NCBI RefSeq assembly: GCF_001815905.1
Contig: NZ_KV823251.1
Span: forward strand, 1-42,922
Reading direction: 5' to 3'
Length of the DNA: 42,922 nucleotides
Source of the DNA: Brevibacterium sp. HMSC07C04
Lineage (GTDB): Bacteria > Actinomycetota > Actinomycetes > Actinomycetales > Brevibacteriaceae
Positions 16,416 to 26,037 of this stretch are shown here, piece after piece. How positions within the stretch are numbered: the stretch's first letter is position 1; each line of letters starts with the position of its first letter. The notes below the pieces were generated by a model. That model was not told the origin of the DNA. It did not search any database and worked only from the letters and a program-made list of their open reading frames with translations. A program made the translations under genes and the position numbers.

Positions 16416-16614
16416 GGTGTTTCCTCACTGTCAATGAGACTGTCAACGGGCTTAAGCTCCGCACAGGCTAGACCGGCAGGCGCCGCCGTGTCATAGAAAA
16501 CCATCGACATATATGCGCATTGCTATGCGCTGCTCTTTTCAAGACTGAAACCGCGTGATTGACTGAGTGCACATCCCTGACAGTTAATTCATAGTGCCCC
16601 TCGAGGAGTCCCCC
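16416..16614. promoter_or_regulatory. Divergent promoter region with palindromic repeats
   Basis: About 200 bases lie between the surface-protein operon (leftward) and the aminotransferase (rightward). TATGCGC occurs at 16512-16518 and 16524-16530, twelve bases apart, and the first copy overlaps the palindrome ATGCGCAT (16513-16520). This could be an operator, perhaps for a metal-responsive repressor of the uptake operon; that is inference. For the rightward gene, TTGACT at 16559-16564 and TTAATT at 16584-16589 form a weak -35/-10 pair with 19-base spacing. Confidence 0.35.
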
Positions 16615-17769
16615 ATGCCGAAGCTGAGCCAGCGCGCTGCCAATGTCCCCGATTCTGGTATTCGCGCGGTCTTCGAACTCGCCGCAAAGATGGACAACGT
16701 CATCGACTTGTCTGTCGGCGAACCCAGCCTGCCGGTGTCTGAGCACGTGAAGAAGACCGGTGCTGATGCCTGGCTGCGCGACGACCTGAGCTACACCGCC
16801 AACCAGGGCATTGACGAACTGCGCGAAACTCTTGCCCAGAAGCTGCGCACCTACAACGGCTACACAGTAGACCCCGATCAGATCAACGTCGCGGCCGGCG
16901 GTTCGCAGGCTCTCAACGTGGCGATGAGCATGGCGCTCGACCCGGGTGACGAAATCCTCGTTCCAGACCCCGGCTACGCCACGTTCTTCATGACTCCGAT
17001 GCTCATGAGTGCCACACCGGTGGCCTACCAACTGGAGCCCGAAGACGGGTTCCTGCCGCGCATTGACGTGCTCGAGGGCCTCGTGACCGAGAAGACGAAG
17101 GCGATTCTCATCAACAGCCCGTCCAACCCTCTGGGCACTGTCATCCCGCCTGCACTCATTGAGCAGATCATGGACTTCGCCAAGCGCTACGATCTGTGGG
17201 TCATCAGCGATGAGGTCTACGAACACATTCTGTTCGAAGACGCGCAGGTGCCCTTCACCTCGCCGGCAGTGTTCGACACCGACGGCCGCGTGATGTCGGT
17301 GTACTCGCTGTCGAAGAGCTACGCGCTCACGGGTGCCCGCCTGGGCTACCTGGTGCTGCCCAAGGGCCTCGACGTGCGCTTTGCCGCGGTCCAGGAAGCC
17401 AATGCCAGCTGTGTCAACACGCCGTCGCAGTACGCTGCGATTGCCGCGGTGGCAGGCCCGCAGGACGATCTCGAAGCCGCGCGCGACCACTACACCGAGA
17501 ACCGGCGTGCCGCTCTCGAAGTGCTTGATGAGCTCGGCCTCGAATACGTCAACCCCGCCGGCGGCTTCTACCTGTTCGTCAACGTCAGCCACGACTCCGC
17601 CGGCGATGTCGGCGCGTGGGCGCAGAACTTCCTGCGGGAGCACCGTGTGGCGGTCGCTCCGGGCACCGCGTTCGGCAGCTTCGGCGAAGGCTGGGTGCGC
17701 GTCTGCTTTGCCGGCGACCGCGACGCTCTCGTGGAGGGCCTGCGCCGCTTCCCGGCGAAGAAAGCCTGA
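16615..17769 (+). CDS. Class I/II pyridoxal-phosphate aminotransferase
   Basis: The product is 384 aa, a fold-type I aminotransferase of the aspartate/aromatic aminotransferase group. Seen motifs are GGSQAL for cofactor phosphate binding, NSPSNPLG (167-174), the aspartate D199 in VISDEVY, the PLP lysine K234 in SLSKSYALTGARLGY, and the substrate-carboxylate arginine in the C-terminal GWVRVCFA segment. It transfers an amino group between an amino acid and a 2-oxo acid; the exact substrate cannot be told. The ATG at 16615 follows GAGGAG at good distance; the in-frame upstream start (16594) is less likely. It is transcribed alone and ends at a strong hairpin. Confidence 0.9.
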   Translation: MPKLSQRAANVPDSGIRAVFELAAKMDNVIDLSVGEPSLPVSEHVKKTGADAWLRDDLSYTANQGIDELRETLAQKLRTYNGYTVDPDQINVAAGGSQALNVAMSMALDPGDEILVPDPGYATFFMTPMLMSATPVAYQLEPEDGFLPRIDVLEGLVTEKTKAILINSPSNPLGTVIPPALIEQIMDFAKRYDLWVISDEVYEHILFEDAQVPFTSPAVFDTDGRVMSVYSLSKSYALTGARLGYLVLPKGLDVRFAAVQEANASCVNTPSQYAAIAAVAGPQDDLEAARDHYTENRRAALEVLDELGLEYVNPAGGFYLFVNVSHDSAGDVGAWAQNFLREHRVAVAPGTAFGSFGEGWVRVCFAGDRDALVEGLRRFPAKKA

Positions 17770-17810
17770 ATCCCAGGCGGGTCTGCTCCCCCCGACCCCA
17801 GACGGAAGAA

Positions 17811-17851
17811 GCACGAGGTGCCGCTCACCTGAGCGGCACCTCGTGCTTTTT
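17811..17851 (+). terminator. Rho-independent terminator after the aminotransferase
   Basis: A 17-bp perfect stem (17811-17827 with 17830-17846), a two-base loop and five T (17847-17851). On the other strand the stem is followed by TTCTTC, so it may also end the leftward thioesterase transcript, whose stop is only 20 bases away. Confidence 0.92.
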
Positions 17852-17870
17852 ATGGGAGCTTCCGAAACGC

Positions 17871-18677
17871 TCAGCCGCGGAAGTACGTCAGCTGGTGAGT
17901 TGAGACCAGCAGATTCCCCGCGGAGCTGAAGAGGCGGGCGCTCTGGTCTGCTGTTCCCCCGCCAAAGCGCTGTGCGCGGCCCTGGCACAGCAGGTATTCG
18001 CCCGCGGATGCGTAATCTTCCGGTGTGCCCAGGAAGTACGTGGTCAGCGAGATCGTAGCGGCTGGGTGTGGTTTTCCGGTGCGCAGAAAAATGCGCGGGA
18101 AGAAGGAATCCGCAGCACTGGCCAGAGCGACAGCATCCCAGTGACGGCTGGGGGCGTGGCGCAGCCAGTAGACGGACTCTGAATCCCCGTGCTCGCGGCC
18201 GAGCTCATAGGCACCGTGGGCAAAGCGGAACTCGTAGTTATTCAGCCAGCGCAGATCAGCCAGGGGCGGAGTCACTTCACACTCTTCCGGGCCCGGCACC
18301 TGCGGCAAACGCGCTTCCTGATGCGCAAAGGTGTCGCGTTCAGATGTGAAGACAACGCTGCCGGTGACCGGTGTGCTCTCCCCCTGCGTGATCCGCACGT
18401 TCCAGTGCTGGTTCGACTTGTTCGTCTGCACCAGTTCCAGGTGAATGTCGAACTCGCCGTATTCCACCGGCAGCGTGTAGTTGAGGGTTTGGGCTGCGGC
18501 GCCGCCCTGAGCGGCGGGGTGCTGCTGGACTGCGGCCAGCAGCTGCGCGGCGGTGATCCCGCCGAAGGGGCCGACCATGTTGTTGTACGCGGGGTGGGTT
18601 GCCGCCCGCAGCACACCACCGGAGTCGTCAGAGCGGATGACGGTGAAACGGATCGCTTCGTCCAGCGGGTGCGTCAT
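17871..18677 (-). CDS. Acyl-CoA thioesterase-like protein (double hotdog fold)
   Basis: The product is 268 aa, the size of a tandem hotdog thioesterase. The N-terminal hotdog shows GPFGGITAAQLLAAV; the C-terminal half has SRHWDAVALASAADSFFPR and ISLTTYFLG, typical of the TesB-like/TE family 3 proteins. Such enzymes hydrolyse acyl-CoA esters in the cytoplasm. The ATG at 18677 overlaps the GNAT gene stop (ATGA); it is the last gene of a MATE-GNAT-thioesterase operon. Substrate is unknown. Confidence 0.8.
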   Translation of the reverse strand: MTHPLDEAIRFTVIRSDDSGGVLRAATHPAYNNMVGPFGGITAAQLLAAVQQHPAAQGGAAAQTLNYTLPVEYGEFDIHLELVQTNKSNQHWNVRITQGESTPVTGSVVFTSERDTFAHQEARLPQVPGPEECEVTPPLADLRWLNNYEFRFAHGAYELGREHGDSESVYWLRHAPSRHWDAVALASAADSFFPRIFLRTGKPHPAATISLTTYFLGTPEDYASAGEYLLCQGRAQRFGGGTADQSARLFSSAGNLLVSTHQLTYFRG

Positions 18678-19093
18678 TTCCGCTCGCTCAAATCAGCCAT
18701 CAGAACGTACGTGCCCTCACCGAAGCCCACATCGGTGAAGCCCAGCCGGCCGAAGAGCTCCTGTGCTTCGTTCGCTTCGGCTACCGCAGCGCTGACGGCC
18801 TTCGCTCCGGACATGCGGGCAAGGGACAGCGCTCCTCCCAGCAGCTGCGTGCCCAGGCCTTTGCCCTGGTGCTCCTCGGCAACGGCAACGTAGACCTGCG
18901 GAATGCCCTCACCGACAAAGCCCAGCGCTGCCGGACCGTCGTCTTTCAGCCACGCCGCGCCGACAGCCTGGCCGGAAACACTGGCAATGAGTCCCTGATC
19001 ACAGTCAGCGGGCGCGCCGGGAACCAGGTCCGCAAACGGACGCAGCTGCTGCTGGCTGCCGGGTTCGAGAGGTGTGATGTCCATACCACTCAC
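18674..19093 (-). CDS. GNAT family N-acetyltransferase
   Basis: The product is 139 aa. The acetyl-CoA binding motif is QGKGLG (76-81) after VYVAVAEEH, followed by a LFGRLGFTDVG segment near the C-terminus, both typical of GNAT enzymes. The acceptor is unknown. I prefer the GTG at 19093, which overlaps the MATE stop (GTGA) and has GGAG 8 bases upstream; the ATG at 19084 would be 17 bases from it. Confidence 0.82.
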   Translation of the reverse strand: MSGMDITPLEPGSQQQLRPFADLVPGAPADCDQGLIASVSGQAVGAAWLKDDGPAALGFVGEGIPQVYVAVAEEHQGKGLGTQLLGGALSLARMSGAKAVSAAVAEANEAQELFGRLGFTDVGFGEGTYVLMADLSERK

Positions 19094-20412
19094 TGTAGCT
19101 TCTCCGCGCGGATGATCCACTTGTCTGAGCCCATTCGCGCACCCAGGCCAATTGCGCGCAGGGCCATGAAGCCGATGGCAAAGCACGCCCACAGCGCCAC
19201 AATGCTCGGCCACACGGACTCGACTGCGGCGGTGAGAATCGCGAACCCGTAACAGGCGCCGACCTGGGCCAGTGCGAGATAGCGGGCGTCCTCAGCACCC
19301 ATGAGAATGCCGTCAATCGTGAAGACATAGCCTGCCAGCGGCAAGCTGACGGCCAGGACGAGAACGAGCTTTAAGGTGATGCCGATGACTTCCGGGTCTG
19401 ATGTGAAGAAACGGCCAATCCACGGCGACATCGCCGCCAGGAGCAGGCCGACGATACAGCCGAAGCCCACTCCCCACATCGCCAGGCGGCGGTTGACGGC
19501 GCGCACCATCGCTCGGTCGCCGCGGCCTATCTGCAGACCGACGAGTGCCTGTCCAGCAATCGCCAGCGAATCGAGCACGAGGGCGAGGCAAGTGAAAAGC
19601 GTCAGGGTAATCTGCAGGGCGGCGAGTTCGGCTGTGCCTCCGTAGGCTGCCAGGCTGACCAGGGTGATGAGCGCCAACCGCAGTGCGGCATTGCGCAGCA
19701 GCAGCCATCCGGAGGTGCGAGCGGCCAGCAGCACTCCCACCCAGTCAGGCTTCAGACTGGCCTTGTAGCGAACTGCAGCACGAACCGCGATGATGACGTA
19801 CACGATGCACATGAGCCCGTGGGCTGTCACAGTGCCCAGGGCTGAACCCTCAATCCCCATGCCGAGCCCGTAGATGAAAAGAGCATTGAGCGCGATATTG
19901 ATTCCGAAGCCGCAGGCAGCCACTATCAGCGGCGTGCGCGTATCCTGCAGGCCGCGCAGAAGGCCCGTGGCCGCAATGACTACGAGCATGCAGGGAAGCC
20001 CCCACCACGAAATCGTCAGATAGGAGACAGCGCCGGGCACCGCCACGGCAGGCAGACCGAAGGCCACAACGATTGTCTCGAGAAAGGGCAGGCCCACTGC
20101 CAGAAGGATCACCGAAGTGACAAGCGCCAACCACATACCGTCGAACCCGGCCGAGACGGCACCTCGCGTGTCACCGCGACCCAGCCTGCGCGCCACCCGC
20201 GGGGTCGTGGCGTAGGCAAGGAAGATCATCAGACCCAGCACGGTCTGGAGAACAGTGCTTGCAACTGCAAGACCGCCCAGGGCAACCTCACCCAGGTGAC
20301 CCACCATGGCGGTATCGGCGAGCAGAAAGACAGGTTCCGCGGCAAGCGCACCGAGCGCGGGAAGGGCCAGCCGGAGAATCTCGCGATTGAGAGTGGCAGA
20401 CGGTTGTGACAT
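19090..20412 (-). CDS. MATE family efflux transporter (DinF-like)
   Basis: The product is 440 aa with about twelve hydrophobic spans in two similar halves. The start region EILRLALPALGALAAEPVFLLADTAMVGHLGE is cut here into recognisable pieces: LALPALGALAAEP and ADTAMVGHLG, both typical of DinF-type MATE exporters. These use an ion gradient to export cationic drugs or metabolites. The ATG at 20412 has a weak ribosome-binding site; an upstream in-frame start at 20436 is possible. First gene of an operon with the GNAT and thioesterase genes. Confidence 0.88.
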   Translation of the reverse strand: MSQPSATLNREILRLALPALGALAAEPVFLLADTAMVGHLGEVALGGLAVASTVLQTVLGLMIFLAYATTPRVARRLGRGDTRGAVSAGFDGMWLALVTSVILLAVGLPFLETIVVAFGLPAVAVPGAVSYLTISWWGLPCMLVVIAATGLLRGLQDTRTPLIVAACGFGINIALNALFIYGLGMGIEGSALGTVTAHGLMCIVYVIIAVRAAVRYKASLKPDWVGVLLAARTSGWLLLRNAALRLALITLVSLAAYGGTAELAALQITLTLFTCLALVLDSLAIAGQALVGLQIGRGDRAMVRAVNRRLAMWGVGFGCIVGLLLAAMSPWIGRFFTSDPEVIGITLKLVLVLAVSLPLAGYVFTIDGILMGAEDARYLALAQVGACYGFAILTAAVESVWPSIVALWACFAIGFMALRAIGLGARMGSDKWIIRAEKLQ

Positions 20413-20442
20413 CGCCGAAAGTCTACCCCCGTGCAAAGCTGT

Positions 20443-20483
20443 GCTGGTCTTCCGAGAGGCTTATGACCTCCCGGAAGACCAGC
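20443..20483 (-). terminator. Terminator hairpin after the acyl-CoA ligase gene
   Basis: Arms 20443-20459 and 20467-20483 pair over 17 bases with one mismatch, and the loop is 7 bases. It lies 16 bases beyond the ligase stop on the minus strand and ahead of the MATE gene. No clear U tract. Confidence 0.7.
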
Positions 20484-20498
20484 GTGTGCGAGCTTGCG

Positions 20499-22193
20499 TC
20501 ACTGTGCGCTGTCGGAGGCCTCAGCGGCCTCGGCTGCGCTGCGGCGAACTTCGCGGCGCAGAATCTTGCCGCTGGCGTTCTTCGGCACTTCGTCGATGAA
20601 AGTCACCGTGTGGGGAGCTTTGTAGGCTGCCAGGCGCTCTCGGCAGAACTCGATGAGCTCTTCCTCAGTCGCCTGCTCACCGGCTTTGAGGCTGACGAAA
20701 GCAGCTACGGTTTCACCGCGGTAGTCATCAGGCGCTCCGACCACCGCGGCTTCCATCACCGCCGGGTGCCGGTACAGCACGTCTTCGACTTCGCGCGGCC
20801 AGACCTTGTAGCCGGAGCTGTTGATCATGTCTTTCACTCGGTCGATGATGAACAGCCAACCGTCCTCATCCATATAGCCGACGTCCCCGGTGCGCAGTTC
20901 ACCACCGGGAATGTTTGCAGCTGTCGCTTCGGGGTTGTTGAGGTAGGACCGGGCGATGATAGGCCCGCTCACACAGATTTCTCCCACCTCACCGGGGCCG
21001 ACTTCCTGACCGTCAAGGTCGATGATCCGATAGAACGTAGAAGCCAGCGGCAGTCCCGCCGACACGGTTCCGGTTTTCTCGTCGACGGGTGCTCGCATGC
21101 CCTGCGGCACAACAGCCGACTGTCCCGAAGTTTCCGTCAGACCGTAGCCCTGGCCGATGTAATGCCCCGTGCGCTCCTCAAACCTGTCGACGAGCGCTTC
21201 GGGCACGGGCGCGCCTCCGGAGTTGATCGCCGTGAAGCTGTCGAACTCGGTTCCCGTGAACTGAGGGTGAGCCAAAAGAGCGAGGAACGCTGTTGCCGGG
21301 CCGGCCATGGCGTGCGGTTTTTCTTCGCGCAGCATATGCAGCACCGAAGTCGGTTCGAACCGGTAGTTCATCACCAGTTTGCTGGCACACGCCACCGCGG
21401 CGAGCATCTGGGTGACAAAGCCCGTGATGTGAAACACCGGTGCCAGGGTGAAGTATGAGTGTTCCGGCCCGTAGTCGTTCTGGACCCGGGCCATCTGCGC
21501 ATTGTGGGCGATGCCCACGTGCAGAATCTCAGCGCCTTTGGAGCGTCCGGAGGTCCCTGATGTGTAGCCGATCATGGCGGGATCGCTCGGACCGACCGGA
21601 GGCTGTGCTGGGACACTGTCTGTGTTTCCGCTTTGGAGGGCAGAGTTTATGGCACTGAGGAAGTCTGTCTGCCCAGTTTCCGTGTTCTCCAGAAGCGGTG
21701 CGATGACAGCGGGAACTTCGCCGGGAATGAAGTCGTCTTCGCTGACGGTGAAGATCTGCGGGATGTGCTGGGCCCAGCTGCTGACCCTGTCATTCCATGC
21801 GTGGGCGGAGGCGACGATTGCGCTGGGCTGCGAATCACTGAAGATGTGTTCGAGTTCTCCCCTGTACATGGGGTTCAGCGGGACGACCTGTCCGCCGAGC
21901 TTCCACGCGGCGAACACAGCAATCGGGAAGGCGGGCACGTTCTGCAGGTACAGTGCCAGCCTGTCTCCGGCGCCGAATCCGCCATCAGCGAGCACCTGGG
22001 CGAAAGCACGCGCGTATGCGTCGAACTCGCGGTAGGTGATGGTCGTGCCCCAATAGCGGATAGCGGGACCATCAGGGTTGGTGCGCACCGCTTCGTCAAG
22101 CAGATGAAGCATCGTGGTGTCGGGGATCGTTCGGCCATAGCCTTCGTGCTGTGCCCCTGTTTTCAGCCAGGGACGGTCGTCGAACCAGCTCAT
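20499..22193 (-). CDS. Long-chain fatty-acid--CoA ligase / AMP-dependent synthetase
   Basis: The product is 564 aa. It activates a carboxylic acid with ATP and CoA. Motifs seen: the P-loop YTSGTSGRSKG (210-220), GYGLTETSG, TGDVGYMDEDGW, the hinge DRVKDMI, and the C-terminal catalytic lysine in NASGKILRRE. The ATG at 22193 follows GAAAGGACAACC; the reading frame runs open to 22484 through the intergenic region but that part is not coding. With the SDR and thiolase upstream it forms a fatty-acid cluster, and it ends at a hairpin. Confidence 0.9.
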   Translation of the reverse strand: MSWFDDRPWLKTGAQHEGYGRTIPDTTMLHLLDEAVRTNPDGPAIRYWGTTITYREFDAYARAFAQVLADGGFGAGDRLALYLQNVPAFPIAVFAAWKLGGQVVPLNPMYRGELEHIFSDSQPSAIVASAHAWNDRVSSWAQHIPQIFTVSEDDFIPGEVPAVIAPLLENTETGQTDFLSAINSALQSGNTDSVPAQPPVGPSDPAMIGYTSGTSGRSKGAEILHVGIAHNAQMARVQNDYGPEHSYFTLAPVFHITGFVTQMLAAVACASKLVMNYRFEPTSVLHMLREEKPHAMAGPATAFLALLAHPQFTGTEFDSFTAINSGGAPVPEALVDRFEERTGHYIGQGYGLTETSGQSAVVPQGMRAPVDEKTGTVSAGLPLASTFYRIIDLDGQEVGPGEVGEICVSGPIIARSYLNNPEATAANIPGGELRTGDVGYMDEDGWLFIIDRVKDMINSSGYKVWPREVEDVLYRHPAVMEAAVVGAPDDYRGETVAAFVSLKAGEQATEEELIEFCRERLAAYKAPHTVTFIDEVPKNASGKILRREVRRSAAEAAEASDSAQ

Positions 22194-22435
22194 GGTTGTC
22201 CTTTCACGTCGTTGTGAATCACGGTGTGTGCAAAGAGCCTTCGCCCCAAAACAATATGATATGCGGGGCGACTTTGTAAGGGCTCTGCCTGAACTTCCAG
22301 ACCCAACCTGAGACCGTGGTGCCTCTGCCCCTCGTTCTGGCAGTGGTCTGAAAGCAGATGCACCGCCAGCTTGTGCCCCAAATGCGTGTGGGAGCCCGGC
22401 CCGGCTCCCACACGCTGCAGTCAGTTCAATTCGGT
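22194..22435 (-). promoter_or_regulatory. Intergenic region with terminator hairpin and ligase upstream region
   Basis: 242 bases between the thiolase stop and the ligase start. Arms 22384-22396 and 22403-22415 pair perfectly over 13 bp, 21 bases after the thiolase stop, and probably end the SDR-thiolase transcript. Nearer the ligase, AGAGCC and GGCTCT with inner GCCCC/GGGGC flank an AT-rich segment around 22245-22262, which could hold the promoter or a regulator site. I see no gene. Confidence 0.6.
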
Positions 22436-23638
22436 TCAGGCAACTTCGAAAAGTCCAGCGGCTCCCATACCGCCGCCCACACACATGGTGACGACAACGT
22501 AGTTGACCCCGCGGCGCTTGCCTTCCAACAGTGCATGGCCTGTGAGGCGAGCACCGGACATTCCGTAGGGGTGGCCAACGGAGATCGCCCCGCCGTTGAC
22601 GTTGAACTTCTCAGGGTCGATGCCCAAGCGATCGCGGCAGTACAGCGCCTGCACCGCGAAGGCTTCGTTGAGCTCCCACAGGCCGATGTCGTCCACTGTC
22701 AGGCCGTGTTGCTTCAGCAGCTTGGGCACGGCGTAGATAGGTCCGATGCCCATTTCGTCCGGGTTGAGTCCGGCGACTGCGATGCCGCGGTAGACCCCGA
22801 GCGGCTCAAGGCCCCTGCGGGATGCTTCTTCACTGGACATGAGGACGGAGGCCGATGCTCCGTCGGACAGCTGTGAAGCGTTGCCGGCGGTGATCGTCGG
22901 GTTCTCGGAGTAGTCGCCCGGAGGCAGAACCGGGTTCAGACCAGCCAGGCCCTCCAGGGTGGTGGAAGGCCTGTTGCCCTCATCGTGTTCCAGCAGGGTC
23001 TCAACCTCGGAGATTTCCTTGGTCTCTCTGTCCTGGACAAGCTTGACGGAGGGCAGCGGAACGATTTCTTCGTCAAAGCGTCCTGCGTCCTGAGCCGCGG
23101 CTGTGCGCATCTGCGATTGGAGCGAGTATTCGTCCTGCTCTTCGCGTGACACCCCGTAGCGGGCTGCAACCACCTCGGCGGTTTTCAGCATCGGCATGTA
23201 GAGGTCCGGCTGGTTCTCGGCAAACCAGGGGTCGCGGGATCGGTACTGGTCGGCGAAGTGTTCGTTCTGCACCAGCGAAATCGACTCGACTCCCCCGCCC
23301 ACGGCGATGTTGAAGCCGTCGACGATGATCTGCTTGGCCGCTGTGGCAATCGCCATGAGGCCCGATGCACACTGCCGGTCGATCGTCATGCCCGATACCG
23401 CGGTGGGAAAGCCCGCCCGAATGGCGGCCTGTCGGCCAAGGTTGGTGCTCTGAGCGCCGTGCTGGACGGCTGCGCCGAGAATCACATCGTCGACTTCGGG
23501 GCCTTCCAGCCCGGCCCGCTGGACCGCGTGCTTAATTGCGTGGCCTGCAAGCTCCTGCGGCATCGTGTTGTTGAACGCTCCCCGGTAGGCTTTGCCAATG
23601 GGTGTGCGTGCCGTCGAGACGATAACTGCGTCTGTCAT
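22436..23638 (-). CDS. Acetyl-CoA C-acyltransferase (thiolase)
   Basis: The product is 400 aa, full length. The nucleophilic cysteine is C90 in DRQCASG, the catalytic histidine H356 in [15 protein letters not shown], and the second cysteine C386 in [10 protein letters not shown]. It either cleaves 3-oxoacyl-CoA in beta-oxidation or condenses acetyl-CoA. With the neighbouring ligase and reductase, a role in fatty-acid breakdown is likely but not proven. The ATG at 23638 has an excellent ribosome-binding site, AGGAGG, at 5 bases. Confidence 0.92.
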   Translation of the reverse strand: MTDAVIVSTARTPIGKAYRGAFNNTMPQELAGHAIKHAVQRAGLEGPEVDDVILGAAVQHGAQSTNLGRQAAIRAGFPTAVSGMTIDRQCASGLMAIATAAKQIIVDGFNIAVGGGVESISLVQNEHFADQYRSRDPWFAENQPDLYMPMLKTAEVVAARYGVSREEQDEYSLQSQMRTAAAQDAGRFDEEIVPLPSVKLVQDRETKEISEVETLLEHDEGNRPSTTLEGLAGLNPVLPPGDYSENPTITAGNASQLSDGASASVLMSSEEASRRGLEPLGVYRGIAVAGLNPDEMGIGPIYAVPKLLKQHGLTVDDIGLWELNEAFAVQALYCRDRLGIDPEKFNVNGGAISVGHPYGMSGARLTGHALLEGKRRGVNYVVVTMCVGGGMGAAGLFEVA

Positions 23639-23674
23639 GTGTCCTCCTGTGTGGGGTGTCGTTCGGCCTATAGC

Positions 23675-24424
23675 TCAGCCGCGGGGTCCGCCTGCTACGT
23701 AGAGCACCTGACCGGATACGAAGCCGCTGGCTTCCGAAGCGAAGAACGCCGCGGCGTTCGCAATGTCGTCGGGCACCCCGCCGCGCCCCACCGGGATGGC
23801 GCTGACGGCCCGTTCGACAAAGGAATCGAAGTCCATGCCCACGCGCGCGGCGGTGGCTTTCGTCATATCGGTCTGAATGAACCCAGGAGCAATAGCATTG
23901 GCGGTTACCCCGAACTTGCCCAGTTCGATTGCGTAGGTTTTCGTCAGCCCTTGCACCCCAGCCTTCGCCGCAGCGTAGTTCGACTGGCCGCGGTTGCCCA
24001 GGGCCGACGTTGAGCTCAGCGATATGATGCGGCCGAACTTTTCCGCCACCATGTATTCCTGGCACGCCTTCGTCATGAGGAAGTTGCCTTCAAGGTGCAC
24101 GGCGAGCACTTTCTGGAAGTCGCTCAGCGGCATTTTGAACAGCAGATTGTCCAAAATGATGCCGGCGTTGTTCACGAGCACCGTCGGCGGGCCCAGTTCA
24201 TCAGCGGTTTTCTTCACGGCCGCCTGCACCTGTGCTTCATCCGACACATCGGCACCGATGCCGATGGCTTCGCCCCCTGCTGCAGTGATCGCTTCGACCG
24301 TTTCGCGTGTGTCTTCTCCTTTCAGATCGAAGACCGCGACTTTGAGACCGTCGGCAGCGAGTCGTTTTGCGGTTGCCGCGCCGATTCCGCGGGCTGCTCC
24401 TGTGACGATTGCCGTGCGTGCCAT
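23675..24424 (-). CDS. SDR family 3-oxoacyl reductase (FabG-like)
   Basis: The product is 249 aa, a classical short-chain dehydrogenase: cofactor motif TGAARGIG (8-15), NNAG (86-89), and the catalytic S-Y-K set with Y150 and K154 in NYAAAKAG. D33 in the VFDLKG segment after beta-strand 2 hints at NAD preference. It would interconvert 3-oxoacyl and 3-hydroxyacyl thioesters. The ATG at 24424 follows GGAGG. It is first in a cluster with thiolase (36-base gap) and ligase. Confidence 0.88.
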   Translation of the reverse strand: MARTAIVTGAARGIGAATAKRLAADGLKVAVFDLKGEDTRETVEAITAAGGEAIGIGADVSDEAQVQAAVKKTADELGPPTVLVNNAGIILDNLLFKMPLSDFQKVLAVHLEGNFLMTKACQEYMVAEKFGRIISLSSTSALGNRGQSNYAAAKAGVQGLTKTYAIELGKFGVTANAIAPGFIQTDMTKATAARVGMDFDSFVERAVSAIPVGRGGVPDDIANAAAFFASEASGFVSGQVLYVAGGPRG

Positions 24425-24525
24425 GGAATAACCTCCTGGGGTTCTGCGTCTTTGCTGAAAACCTGGTTCGCTTCCTTTTCTATCGCCCTGTCAGAAGTTT
24501 CCGCAAGAGGTGACCGGGGTGCGCC

Positions 24526-26037
24526 TCAGCGCTTTTTGCGCTTTTCGCGGATCCGCATGGAGATTTCAATCGGGGTGCCCTCGAAGTCGAAGACCTCCCG
24601 CAGTCGCCGCTCAATGAACCGGCGGTAGCCCGGATCGAGGAAGCCGGTGGTGAACAGCACGAACTTCGGCGGCCTGCTGCCGGCCTGAGTGCCGAACAGG
24701 ATGCGCGGCTGTTTTCCGCCCCGCAGCGGGTGCGGGTTGGCCGCAGCCAGCTCCGCAAGAAACGCGTTGAGCTTGCCAGTGGGAATGCGGTTCTCCCAGC
24801 TTTCCAGTGCTGTTTCCATGGCCGGGACAAGGCGTTCGACGTGACGGCCGGATTCGGCGGAGATGTTGACGCGCGGGGCCCAGCTGATATGGCCGAATTC
24901 GCGTTCGATTTCGCGCTCCAGGTCCCACCTGCGCTCGTCATCCAGCAGATCCCACTTGTTGAACGCTAGGACAAGACCGCGCCCGGCATCGATGACATTG
25001 CGGATGATCTTCATGTCCTGGTCTGAGATCACTTCGCTGGCTTCCAGAAGGACAACTGCGACTTCGGAGCGCTCAAGCGCTGTCTGTGTACGCAGCGAAG
25101 CGTAGAATTCAGATCCGCTCGCGTTCTTTGAGCGTTTGCGGATGCCCGCGGTGTCGATGAAGCGCCACTGCCGTCCGCCGAGCTCGACCAGTTCGTCGAC
25201 GGGGTCACGTGTGGTGCCGGCTTCGTTGTCGACGACAACGCGCTTGTGGCCGACGATCTTGTTCAGCAGCGAAGATTTTCCTACGTTGGGCCGACCGACG
25301 AGCGCCACGCGCCGCGGGCCTCCTCGCTCCATGGCCTGATCGATCTGCGACTGCTCAGGCAGAACACTGAGCACTTCGTCGAGCAGGTCGGCAACGCCGT
25401 TGCCGTGCATGGCGGAAATGGGATGCGGCTCCCCCATTCCCAGCGACCACAGCTCGGCCGCACCGAGCAGGTCTTTGTCACTGTCAACCTTGTTCGCGGC
25501 CAGCAGCACGGGCTTCTTGGTGCGGCGCAGCATGCGCACAATGTGTTCGTCGGTTGCAGTCACCCCGGTTCGAACGTCGACGACGAGCACAACTGCATCG
25601 GCAAGTTCGACAGCTGCTTCAGCCTGTTCGGCAATGCGTAAAGCAATTCCCTTGGAGTCGATGTCCCAACCGCCGGTGTCGACGATTGTCAGTCTGCGTC
25701 CGGCCCACTGAGCGGGATAGCTCACGCGGTCGCGTGTCACACCGGGAACGTCCTCGACAACAGCTTCGCGGCGCCCGAGAATGCGGTTGACGAACGATGA
25801 CTTGCCCACATTCGGACGGCCGACGATCGCCAGCACCGGGGCTGGGCCGTCGTTTTGGTCATCCTCGTCAGAACCCGCCCCGTAGGTGTTGAGAAGATCA
25901 GCGTCTTCGTCTTCGAGATCGTATTCCTGCAGTCCGGCCAGCAGCGATTCAGCGCGCTTCTGCGCGTCGTCATCGCTGATTTCGCTGATTCTGCGGGCAA
26001 AATCGTCGTCGTGGGTTCCGGTGTACTCCTCAGCCAC
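24526..26037 (-). CDS. der: Ribosome biogenesis GTPase Der (EngA)
   Basis: The product is 503 aa. It has two tandem GTPase domains, each with GRPNVGKSS (first at 73-81, second near 245), with DTGGW and DTAGI G3 motifs and NKVD and NKWD G4 motifs, then a C-terminal KH-like domain. Der helps 50S subunit assembly. About 65 acidic residues precede the first GTPase domain, an extension common in actinobacteria. The GTG at 26037 overlaps the cmk stop by 8 bases. It ends the long housekeeping run. Confidence 0.95.
   Translation of the reverse strand: MAEEYTGTHDDDFARRISEISDDDAQKRAESLLAGLQEYDLEDEDADLLNTYGAGSDEDDQNDGPAPVLAIVGRPNVGKSSFVNRILGRREAVVEDVPGVTRDRVSYPAQWAGRRLTIVDTGGWDIDSKGIALRIAEQAEAAVELADAVVLVVDVRTGVTATDEHIVRMLRRTKKPVLLAANKVDSDKDLLGAAELWSLGMGEPHPISAMHGNGVADLLDEVLSVLPEQSQIDQAMERGGPRRVALVGRPNVGKSSLLNKIVGHKRVVVDNEAGTTRDPVDELVELGGRQWRFIDTAGIRKRSKNASGSEFYASLRTQTALERSEVAVVLLEASEVISDQDMKIIRNVIDAGRGLVLAFNKWDLLDDERRWDLEREIEREFGHISWAPRVNISAESGRHVERLVPAMETALESWENRIPTGKLNAFLAELAAANPHPLRGGKQPRILFGTQAGSRPPKFVLFTTGFLDPGYRRFIERRLREVFDFEGTPIEISMRIREKRKKR

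Noticed and set aside
16468..17988. 506-aa open frame on the minus strand
   Set aside because: It runs opposite the aminotransferase gene, which has all catalytic motifs; it is a GC-rich antisense shadow.
20406..21458. 350-aa open frame on the plus strand
   Set aside because: It is antisense to the acyl-CoA ligase, which is well supported by motifs.
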